Positions 1-5,532 of a stretch of DNA of 6,504 bases are shown here, piece after piece (position 1 is the first letter of the stretch; each line of letters opens with the position of its first letter). The DNA lies in contig CACYCD010000303.1 in the NCBI GenBank assembly GCA_902772755.1, positions 1 to 6,504 of the forward strand, in the 5' to 3' direction. The position numbers were made by a program, and so were the translations under genes. Under the pieces are notes generated by a model. The model ran no database searches. It was not told the origin of the DNA and saw only the letters and a program-made list of their open reading frames with translations. Origin of the DNA: an uncultured Ruminococcus sp. GTDB taxonomy: Bacteria; Bacillota; Clostridia; Oscillospirales; Acutalibacteraceae.

Positions 1-21
1 ATATACATTTGTATGAATATC

Positions 22-47
22 AGCCGGAGGTCATTCTCCGGCTTTTG
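22..47 (+). terminator. Intrinsic terminator of an upstream gene outside the window
   Basis: A perfect 8-bp inverted repeat (AGCCGGAG at 22-29, CTCCGGCT at 36-43) encloses a 6-base loop (GTCATT) and runs into a short T run (43-46). The G/C-rich stem followed by T residues is a classical Rho-independent terminator. It most likely ends a gene lying left of the window and separates it from spoIIP. The T tract is short, so termination may be incomplete. Confidence 0.8.
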
Positions 48-50
48 TAA

Positions 51-78
51 TAATATCACGCTGTCCCCAATATACTTT
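51..78 (+). promoter_or_regulatory. Possible sigma-E-type promoter of spoIIP
   Basis: TAATATC (51-57) resembles the sigma-E -35 consensus KMATATT, with 6 of 7 positions matching. TATACTTT (71-78) resembles the -10 consensus CATACANT, with 6 of 8 matching. The spacer is 13 bases, one shorter than usual. In Bacillus, spoIIP is transcribed by mother-cell sigma-E, so position and motif agree. TATACT (71-76) could also be a sigma-A -10, but no good -35 lies 16-18 bases before it. This is a motif reading only. Confidence 0.35.
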
Positions 79-107
79 TAGAAAGGAAAGTTTCAAGAGG
101 TGTATTT

Positions 108-1160
108 ATGGGGAAGAATAAATTTTTGCGTGGGCTATCTATGACGGCGGTTTGCTGTGCTGCGTTGGTGGGGCTGGTGTCTGTTGTTCTCAGGACGGGA
201 GATTATGTGCGTGGGGAGGAGACAGAGCCTGTTTCGGCTATGCTCAGTACGGCTACTCAGGCACCCACAGCTCCCGTGACCTCACAAAAGGTATCTGCGG
301 TGAACGCAAATTCGGTCTCGGTGAAAAAGTCTGAAAAAAAGACGGGTGCGACCAAGCCACATAAATCATCGGGGGTGAATTATCCGGTAACGGAACGTCA
401 CTTTGAAGCTGACGGAAGCGTATACAATAATTTTTCCGTAAAGAATTACACCGACTTTGACCTCGACATAGCCTATGAGCTTGAACAGCCCGTAGGCTTT
501 AAGATGGAGAATAATCACAAGGTTCAGGTGCTTATATTTCATACGCATACCTGCGAAAGCTATCTTGACCGAGATGACGGCACTTATCCTGCCGACTACT
601 ACCCACGCTCAACAGATAATTCAAAAAATATCACCTCTGTGGGCGACAGGATAGAAGAGGAGCTGAAAAAATCGGGGATAGGTGTTATTCATGACAAGAC
701 ACTGCACGACTATCCCTCGTACAGCGGAAGCTATGAGAGAAGCTATGATACTATCCAATACTATATGAATAAGTATAAGGATATAAAGGTAGTGCTTGAT
801 ATCCACCGTGATGCCATAGGTGCAGGGGGTGAGGAAGGCAAGGTAAAGCCGTTTTTTGAATATAAGGGTCAGAAGTGTGCTCAGATTATGATTATGACGG
901 GCTACAGCTATGAGGGAGGGGGATATTTTCCGTTCTGGGAAGAAAATCTCCGCTTTGCGATACGCCTTCAGCAACAGGCTGAAACAATGTACCCGGGGCT
1001 AACCCGTCCGCTGAACTTCGGTTGCTATACCTATAACCTGAATGTGTGCAGCGGTTCACTGCTCATAGAGTTCGGAACAGATGTAAACACCCTCGGCGAA
1101 GCCAAACGCAGTGGTACAATGCTGGGGAAGGCTCTTGCAAAAGTCTTGCAAAAATGCTGA
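108..1160 (+). CDS. spoIIP: Stage II sporulation protein P (engulfment peptidoglycan hydrolase)
   Basis: SpoIIP is a membrane-anchored amidase/endopeptidase. With SpoIID and SpoIIM it degrades septal peptidoglycan so that the mother-cell membrane can engulf the forespore. The 350-residue product has a basic N-terminus and one hydrophobic segment (about residues 8-28). A low-complexity Ala/Thr/Ser/Lys linker (about 38-90) follows, then the catalytic domain (about 92-350). Family hallmarks are visible: HTHTCESY (H145, H147, E150), DIHRDA (H233 region) and IEFGTDVNTLGEA near the C-terminus (E321). The two histidine motifs and the late Glu fit the zinc-site pattern of the family. Length is somewhat below B. 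subtilis SpoIIP (about 400), the difference probably lying in the linker. The ATG at 108 follows GAGGTG (97-102) by 5 bases. The gene is not in the Bacillus gpr-spoIIP arrangement as far as the window shows; downstream neighbours are a Pro/Glu-rich protein and dusB. It is intact. Confidence 0.95.
   Translation: MGKNKFLRGLSMTAVCCAALVGLVSVVLRTGDYVRGEETEPVSAMLSTATQAPTAPVTSQKVSAVNANSVSVKKSEKKTGATKPHKSSGVNYPVTERHFEADGSVYNNFSVKNYTDFDLDIAYELEQPVGFKMENNHKVQVLIFHTHTCESYLDRDDGTYPADYYPRSTDNSKNITSVGDRIEEELKKSGIGVIHDKTLHDYPSYSGSYERSYDTIQYYMNKYKDIKVVLDIHRDAIGAGGEEGKVKPFFEYKGQKCAQIMIMTGYSYEGGGYFPFWEENLRFAIRLQQQAETMYPGLTRPLNFGCYTYNLNVCSGSLLIEFGTDVNTLGEAKRSGTMLGKALAKVLQKC
1133..1153 (+). repeat. Short direct repeat at the 3' end of spoIIP
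   Basis: The 10-mer TCTTGCAAAA occurs at 1133-1142 and again at 1144-1153, an 11-base period. Both copies lie within the last codons of spoIIP and encode different residues because the period is not a multiple of three. The second copy contains the -35 hexamer (TTGCAA) of the promoter proposed for the next gene. It may be chance, a duplicated -35 region or a regulator site. Confidence 0.6.
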
Positions 1161-1174
1161 GTCAGTGTTATAAT
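1146..1174 (+). promoter_or_regulatory. Sigma-A promoter for the Pro/Glu-rich gene and dusB
   Basis: TTGCAA (1146-1151) is followed after exactly 17 bases by a perfect TATAAT (1169-1174), which is preceded by TGT, making an extended -10 (TGnTATAAT). The -35 lies inside the last codons of spoIIP. The expected start of transcription is near 1181, leaving a leader of about 24 bases that holds the AGAGGA ribosome binding site. This would uncouple the following genes from sporulation-controlled spoIIP transcription. No terminator separates spoIIP from the next gene, so read-through is also possible. Confidence 0.65.
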
Positions 1175-1204
1175 CAAACTATCAATCAACAGAGGATAGT
1201 TGCA

Positions 1205-1816
1205 ATGGGAATTTTAAAGAGATTTATTATGATCACCTGTACAGCTATGCTTGCATTGGCTTTGCCGATGACAGTGTATGCTGTTCCGGACGAAGAAACA
1301 CCCGTTCAGGAGATAACAGATGCCTATCAGACGCCCGAGCCTGAGCCTGAGCCTGAACCCGAAACCGAGTATATCCCCGAAACCGAACCTGTCGCAGAAC
1401 CCGAAACTGAGCCGATAGAGATATATACCGACCCCGATCCCGTGGAGGAAGAGGTAACCGAGGATATTCAGGAATACACCGAACCCGACCCGGAGCCTGC
1501 AGCCACCGAACCGCTGACGGATAGCTATGAAACCGAGGAAGAACAGCAGTGGACTCTTCCCGAGAATATAGCCGGCTATATTGAGGACTACACCCTCCCA
1601 ACGGATAATGAATATCTAAACAAGATACTCAAGCTGCCTACGCTGATGGACAGCACCGAGCCTGCTGAGGAGGTTCCTCAGGACTTCGGTGCAGATTCCG
1701 AAAACGGCGGGGTAAGCTATGCAGGGGGCATAGTCTGCTGGGTATGCGTGGGAGTTGCACTGATAGCCGTGCTTGGCTTTGTTATATCGTCAACAGGCAG
1801 AAGGCTCGGAGGCTGA
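1205..1816 (+). CDS. Secreted Pro/Glu-rich single-pass membrane protein, function unknown
   Basis: I do not recognise a family. The ATG at 1205 is chosen because AGAGGA (1191-1196) lies 8 bases upstream and the protein then opens with a typical signal peptide: basic residues (K5, R6), a hydrophobic core (about 8-22) and a likely signal peptidase I site after VYA (residue 26). The frame stays open back to an ATG at 1046 inside spoIIP, but that start has no such support. The mature 203-residue product has a strongly acidic, Pro/Glu/Thr-rich stretch (about 43-115) with PEPEPE, ETEP and DPDP units. A less repetitive segment (116-172) with several Tyr and Leu follows, then a hydrophobic helix (about 175-195) and a short basic tail (G198-R199-R200). 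This predicts an extended extracellular stalk with a C-terminal membrane anchor. The stop is one base before dusB, so the two are almost certainly co-transcribed. A cell-wall-spanning structural or adhesive role is possible but is inference. Confidence 0.8.
   Translation: MGILKRFIMITCTAMLALALPMTVYAVPDEETPVQEITDAYQTPEPEPEPEPETEYIPETEPVAEPETEPIEIYTDPDPVEEEVTEDIQEYTEPDPEPAATEPLTDSYETEEEQQWTLPENIAGYIEDYTLPTDNEYLNKILKLPTLMDSTEPAEEVPQDFGADSENGGVSYAGGIVCWVCVGVALIAVLGFVISSTGRRLGG
1337..1360 (+). repeat. Hexanucleotide repeat in the Pro/Glu-rich coding region
   Basis: Three perfect tandem GAGCCT units (1337-1354) are followed by a degenerate unit GAACCC (1355-1360), encoding Glu-Pro dipeptides. Variant Glu-Pro and Glu-Thr units continue in a degenerate way to about 1510. 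Because the unit is 6 bases, gain or loss of copies keeps the reading frame, so stalk length could vary between strains without inactivating the gene. Confidence 0.75.
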
Positions 1817-1817
1817 G

Positions 1818-2780
1818 ATGAAGATCGGAAATATAGAAATAAAAAACTATGCTGCACTTGCTCCAATGGCAGGTGTGGCTGATTGTGCTTTCAGAGAGCT
1901 GTGCACCGGGTACGGAGCCTCATACACCGTTACCGAGATGGTCAGCTCTAAGGGGATACACTTTAACAGCGAGCGTTCAGCTGAGCTTATGGAGCTGAGT
2001 CCCGATGAACGCCCGTCCGGAATACAGATATTCGGTGATGACCCCAAGCTTATGGCTGATGCCGCAGTCTTTGCCACACGCTACAAGCCCGATTTTATTG
2101 ATATAAATATGGGCTGTCCTGCACCGAAGATCAGTGGAAACGGTGCAGGTGCATCTCTTATGAGAGATCCAAAGCTGTGCGGAGCTATCGTCCGTGCGGT
2201 CGCTGATGCGGTTGATCTGCCTGTTACCGTAAAAATGCGTAAGGGTTGGGACGATGCTTCGGTGAACTGCGTTGAAATTGCGAAAATTGTCGAGGCAAAC
2301 GGAGCTTCCGCCATAGCGGTACACGGCAGGACACGTCAGCAGTATTATAAACCTCCCGTAGATCTAAGGATAATTGCCGATGTAAAAAAAGCAGTAAAGA
2401 TTCCCGTGATAGGCAACGGTGATGTCACTTCGGGAGCAAGTGCAAAGCGTATGTATGAGCAGACAGGCTGTGACCTTGTGATGGTCGGCAGAGGTGCTAC
2501 GGGAAATCCTTGGATATTCAGTGAGATAAACGAGTATATGCGTAACGGCAGAGTTCTGCCCTCTCCCGATGTGGAAGAACGCCTGAGAGTACTCAGAAAA
2601 CAGGTGGAGCGTATGTGCGAGCTTAAAGGAGAATTTCTAGGTATGCGTCAAAGCAGAAAGCACATAGTATGGTACTTTAAGGGCTTCAGAGGTGCGGCGG
2701 CACTCAGAAATGAAGCAGGTAAGGTCAGTACGATGTCAGAGCTTGATGATCTGATAGAAAGAATTTTAGAGTGTAAATAA
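1818..2780 (+). CDS. dusB: tRNA-dihydrouridine synthase, DusB type
   Basis: This is an FMN-dependent, NADPH-using enzyme that reduces specific uridines in the tRNA D-loop region to dihydrouridine. The 320-residue product is a TIM barrel with a C-terminal helical tRNA-binding domain. Visible motifs are LAPMAGV (residues 14-20, FMN phosphate region), INMGCPAPK with catalytic Cys100, VKMRKGW around K139 (FMN contact), AVHGRTR with H169, IGNGDV (198-203) and MVGRGATGNPWIF (222-234). The ATG at 1818 is preferred over the in-frame ATG at 1773 because GGAGG (1808-1812) precedes it, family members begin with a short strand like KIGNIEI, and 1773 lies inside the preceding gene. It starts one base after that gene's stop, indicating an operon and probable translational coupling. 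Length is typical (about 320). The subgroup is called from overall motif style; which uridine it modifies cannot be read from the sequence. Confidence 0.93.
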   Translation: MKIGNIEIKNYAALAPMAGVADCAFRELCTGYGASYTVTEMVSSKGIHFNSERSAELMELSPDERPSGIQIFGDDPKLMADAAVFATRYKPDFIDINMGCPAPKISGNGAGASLMRDPKLCGAIVRAVADAVDLPVTVKMRKGWDDASVNCVEIAKIVEANGASAIAVHGRTRQQYYKPPVDLRIIADVKKAVKIPVIGNGDVTSGASAKRMYEQTGCDLVMVGRGATGNPWIFSEINEYMRNGRVLPSPDVEERLRVLRKQVERMCELKGEFLGMRQSRKHIVWYFKGFRGAAALRNEAGKVSTMSELDDLIERILECK

Positions 2781-2788
2781 AATAAAAC

Positions 2789-2817
2789 TTGCAATATAGA
2801 TACAAATGCTGTATAAT
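2789..2817 (+). promoter_or_regulatory. Sigma-A promoter of glyA-rarA
   Basis: TTGCAA (2789-2794) and a perfect TATAAT (2812-2817) are separated by 17 bases, lying in the 75-base gap between dusB and glyA. Transcription should begin near 2824, giving a leader of about 32 bases with AGAGGAGA (2841-2848) as ribosome binding site 7 bases before the glyA ATG. The leader is too short for a glycine riboswitch, and none is seen. No clear terminator follows dusB, so some read-through from upstream is possible. Confidence 0.75.
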
Positions 2818-2855
2818 GCTGTTGTTTGTAATCTGATTTAAGAGGAGAATAGGAA

Positions 2856-4094
2856 ATGCAGAATATTGATTTTTTAAAGCAGTATGACCCTGAGGTCGGT
2901 ATGGCTATGGATGAAGAGCTTGACCGTCAACGCAGAAATCTGGAGCTTATCGCTTCGGAAAACCTTGTTTCCCCTGCGGTAATGGCAGCAGTTGGCAGTA
3001 TTCTCACTAACAAGTATGCCGAGGGTTATCCGGGCAAGAGATACTACGGTGGTTGTTACTGTGTGGACAAGGTTGAGGAGACTGCCAGAAAAAGAGCCTG
3101 CGAGCTTTTCGGTGCAGATCATGCCAATGTTCAGCCCCATTCGGGAGCACAGGCTAATATGGCTGTGTATTTTGCGATGCTCCAGCCCGGAGATACCGTT
3201 ATGGGTATGAATCTCAACGAGGGCGGACACCTCACCCACGGTTCAGCCGTAAATATGAGCGGAAAGTATTTCAACTTTGTGCCATACGGAGTTGACCCCG
3301 TTACACACAGAATAGATTATGCCAAGGTGCTTGAGATCGCCAAGGAATGTCGTCCCAAGCTCATAGTTGCAGGTGCTTCCGCTTATCCCAGAGTGATAGA
3401 TTTTGCAAAGTTCAGAGAGATCGCCGATGAGGTGAATGCTCTGCTTATGGTCGATATGGCTCACATCGCAGGACTTGTAGCCGCAGGAGTACACCCCAAC
3501 CCCGTACCCTACTGTGATTTTGTCACATCTACCACACATAAGACTCTCAGAGGTCCCAGAGGCGGACTTATTCTCTGCAAGGAAAAGTATGCAAAAGCTA
3601 TTGACAAGGCTATCTTCCCCGGCACTCAGGGAGGTCCCCTTATGCACACAATCGCCGCAAAGGCAGTTTGTTTCGGAGAAGCACTCAAGCCGGAATTTAA
3701 GGAATACGGTGCTCAGATCGTCAAGAACTGCAAAGCACTTGCCGACGGTCTTGTAAAGAGAGGCTGCAAGCTCGTTTCGGGCGGTACGGACAACCATGTA
3801 TTGCTGATGGATCTGAGAGATACCGGTGTTACAGGCAAGGAGCTTGAAGCAAGACTTGATGACTGCCGTATCACAGTAAACAAGAACACTATCCCCAATG
3901 AGCCACTCAGCCCATTTGTAACCAGCGGTGTGCGTATAGGTACGGCAGCTGTCACAACAAGAGGTCTTAAAGAGGATGACTGCGACAAAATTGCCGAGTT
4001 TATCACAATGGTATTAAATGATTATGAGGGCAGCCGTGATGCAGTTCTTGCAGGCGTTGATGAGATCTGCAAAAAATATCCCCTCTACGAATGA
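2856..4094 (+). CDS. glyA: Serine hydroxymethyltransferase
   Basis: GlyA is a cytosolic PLP enzyme that interconverts serine and glycine, transferring the hydroxymethyl carbon to tetrahydrofolate. It is the main source of one-carbon units for purine, thymidylate and methionine synthesis. The 412-residue protein is full length for the bacterial family. Visible motifs are [10 protein letters not shown] (31-40), [15 protein letters not shown] (52-66), [12 protein letters not shown] (90-101), the GGHLTHG loop (123-129), [10 protein letters not shown] with D200 and H203 (PLP ring contacts), and [14 protein letters not shown] with the Schiff-base lysine at K229, the same number as in E. coli. [10 protein letters not shown] near the C-terminus also matches. 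Start at 2856 is supported by AGAGGAGA 7 bases upstream. The gene has its own strong promoter and overlaps rarA by 4 bases. Codon choice suggests good expression. Nothing is missing. Confidence 0.98.
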   Translation: MQNIDFLKQYDPEVGMAMDEELDRQRRNLELIASENLVSPAVMAAVGSILTNKYAEGYPGKRYYGGCYCVDKVEETARKRACELFGADHANVQPHSGAQANMAVYFAMLQPGDTVMGMNLNEGGHLTHGSAVNMSGKYFNFVPYGVDPVTHRIDYAKVLEIAKECRPKLIVAGASAYPRVIDFAKFREIADEVNALLMVDMAHIAGLVAAGVHPNPVPYCDFVTSTTHKTLRGPRGGLILCKEKYAKAIDKAIFPGTQGGPLMHTIAAKAVCFGEALKPEFKEYGAQIVKNCKALADGLVKRGCKLVSGGTDNHVLLMDLRDTGVTGKELEARLDDCRITVNKNTIPNEPLSPFVTSGVRIGTAAVTTRGLKEDDCDKIAEFITMVLNDYEGSRDAVLAGVDEICKKYPLYE

Positions 4095-5353
4095 TCATGC
4101 AGCCACTGGCAGACAGAATACGACCCCGTACCCTTGATGAGATCGTAGGTCAGAAGCACCTTCTCTCGGAGGGTATGGCACTGAGAAATATTATCGACAG
4201 CGGAATAATTCCAAATCTCATATTTTACGGTCCGTCAGGCGTGGGTAAAACCACGCTTGCGGCATATATAGCACAGAAAACCGATATGACCCTTCGCAAG
4301 CTCAACGGCACTACAGCCTCAACTGCGGATCTGAAAGAGATTTTTAGGGAGCTTGACGGCTTTGCCGGACTTAACGGGGTTTTGCTCTATCTTGACGAGA
4401 TACAGTATTTTAACAAAAAACAACAGCAGACCCTGCTTGAATATATAGAAAACGGAAAAATAACGCTTATTGCCTCCACAACGGAAAATCCCTATTTCTA
4501 TGTATACAATGCCATACTCAGCCGTTGCACTGTGTTTGAGTTCAAGCCCGTGCCGGACACGGAAATCAAACGTGCGGTTGAGCGAGCGTTTGCCGTTTTG
4601 TCAGAAGAAAACAGCATACAGGCGGTCATCGATGAAAAAACGCTGAAAATCATCTGCAATGCTTGCGGAGGAGATGTCAGGAAGGCTATAAACAGTGCCG
4701 AGCTGTCGTACATTGCAGCACAAACCGTTGACGGAAAAAAGCTCATTACCGAGGAAACCGCACGTCAGCTCACCCAGAGGAGTGCCATGCGTTACGACAG
4801 GGACGGCGATGAGCATTATGACATTCTTTCGGCTTATCAAAAAAGTATGCGTGGCAGCGACACCGATGCAGCACTTCACTATCTTGCAAGGCTTCTCAGT
4901 GCCGGAGATCTGATCTCAGCCTGTCGCAGACTTATGGTTTGTGCCTGTGAGGACGTGGGTCTTGCCTACCCGAATCTTATCCCCATAGTCAAAGCCTGTG
5001 TGGATATTGCAATGGCAGTTGGCTTGCCCGAAGCAAGGATCCCTCTTGCCGATGCGGTCATAATGGTCTGCAATTCTCCCAAGTCAAATTCGGGAGAACA
5101 GGCGATAGACAAAGCTCTTGCCGATGTAAAAGCCGGCAGGACGGGTCCTATCCCCAGACAGCTTCAAAACAAGCACTTTGACGGAGAGGACAATCCAAAC
5201 AAGGGACAGTTCTATCTTTATCCGCACGATTATCCCAACCATTATGTGGAACAGCAGTACATTCCCGATATCCTTTTGGGCAAACGCTACTACACCTACG
5301 GCGACAATAAAAATGAACAGGCATTTAAAGCCTATTGGGATAAAATAAAATAA
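4091..5353 (+). CDS. rarA: Replication-associated recombination protein A (RarA/MgsA AAA+ ATPase)
   Basis: RarA (MgsA in E. coli, WRNIP1 in eukaryotes) is a clamp-loader-like AAA+ ATPase. It acts at stalled or damaged replication forks with SSB and RecA. The 420-residue protein has an N-terminal PLADRIRP and VGQKHLL segment, Walker A GPSGVGKT (47-54), Walker B LLYLDEIQ (D102, E103), sensor 1 STTENP (129-134), a likely arginine finger in LSRC (R145) and sensor 2 GGDVRKAIN (R207). The C-terminal tetramerisation part has the family signatures [29 protein letters not shown] and YLYPHD. Its ATG overlaps the glyA stop (ATGA at 4091-4094), and no Shine-Dalgarno sequence is visible in the preceding 20 bases, so translation probably depends on terminating glyA ribosomes. 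A second ATG at 4097 is equally possible and would remove two residues. Length is normal. The functional link to glyA is not obvious; shared transcription may simply reflect genome packing. Confidence 0.96.
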   Translation: MIMQPLADRIRPRTLDEIVGQKHLLSEGMALRNIIDSGIIPNLIFYGPSGVGKTTLAAYIAQKTDMTLRKLNGTTASTADLKEIFRELDGFAGLNGVLLYLDEIQYFNKKQQQTLLEYIENGKITLIASTTENPYFYVYNAILSRCTVFEFKPVPDTEIKRAVERAFAVLSEENSIQAVIDEKTLKIICNACGGDVRKAINSAELSYIAAQTVDGKKLITEETARQLTQRSAMRYDRDGDEHYDILSAYQKSMRGSDTDAALHYLARLLSAGDLISACRRLMVCACEDVGLAYPNLIPIVKACVDIAMAVGLPEARIPLADAVIMVCNSPKSNSGEQAIDKALADVKAGRTGPIPRQLQNKHFDGEDNPNKGQFYLYPHDYPNHYVEQQYIPDILLGKRYYTYGDNKNEQAFKAYWDKIK

Positions 5354-5455
5354 AATAATAACAGAGTTCATACTGTATTCATAAGTTAGTAGAAATAGCT
5401 AAGTAACCGACATAAATCTTGTACACAAATAAAATGCTATTTTTCTTTTTCGGAA

Positions 5456-5484
5456 TTAAAAAAATATACCTTTTTTGCTATAAT
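5456..5484 (+). promoter_or_regulatory. Extended -10 sigma-A promoter of the starch-binding protein gene
   Basis: A perfect TATAAT (5479-5484) preceded by TGC forms an extended -10. A weak -35 (TTAAAA, 5456-5461, 4 of 6 matches) sits 17 bases upstream. The region is strongly A/T-rich: an A tract (5458-5464) and a T tract (5471-5476) flank TATACC in the spacer. Transcription would begin near 5491 with a leader of about 42 bases. The surrounding gap (5354-5532) contains no other gene, and I see no convincing terminator for rarA in it. Confidence 0.65.
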
Positions 5485-5532
5485 AATGTTGTAAATAATT
5501 ATATACCCAAATCATTTTTTTGGAGGCAAACA

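Noticed and set aside
3..14. Inverted repeat ATACA-TT-TGTAT at the left edge
   Set aside because: It is only 5 bp per arm, A/T-rich and cut off from its context, so neither an operator nor a terminator can be supported.
1046..1204. N-terminal extension of the Pro/Glu-rich protein into spoIIP
   Set aside because: The extra 53 codons overlap conserved spoIIP sequence, lack a ribosome binding site, and would bury the signal peptide inside the protein.
1245..1601. A 118-codon minus-strand frame opposite the Pro/Glu-rich gene
   Set aside because: It arises from the G/C-rich Glu-Pro repeat read backwards (Arg/Ala-rich product) and competes with a sense gene that has a signal peptide, membrane helix and ribosome binding site.
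1773..1817. Earlier in-frame start for dusB
   Set aside because: It lies in the membrane-helix codons of the preceding gene, whereas GGAGG at 1808-1812 fits the ATG at 1818, where the family normally begins.
2781..2855. Glycine riboswitch upstream of glyA
   Set aside because: The gap is only 75 bases and is mostly promoter; no paired aptamer-like helices are visible.
3243..3797. A 184-codon open frame on the minus strand inside glyA
   Set aside because: It is fully antisense to a conserved gene, has a composition mirroring glyA codons, and shows no ribosome binding site or recognisable protein features.
5417..5432. TTGT-AC-ACAA inverted repeat as a possible operator or carbon-catabolite site upstream of the starch-binding gene
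   Set aside because: The arms are only 4 bp and the sequence does not match the catabolite-responsive element consensus (no central CG).
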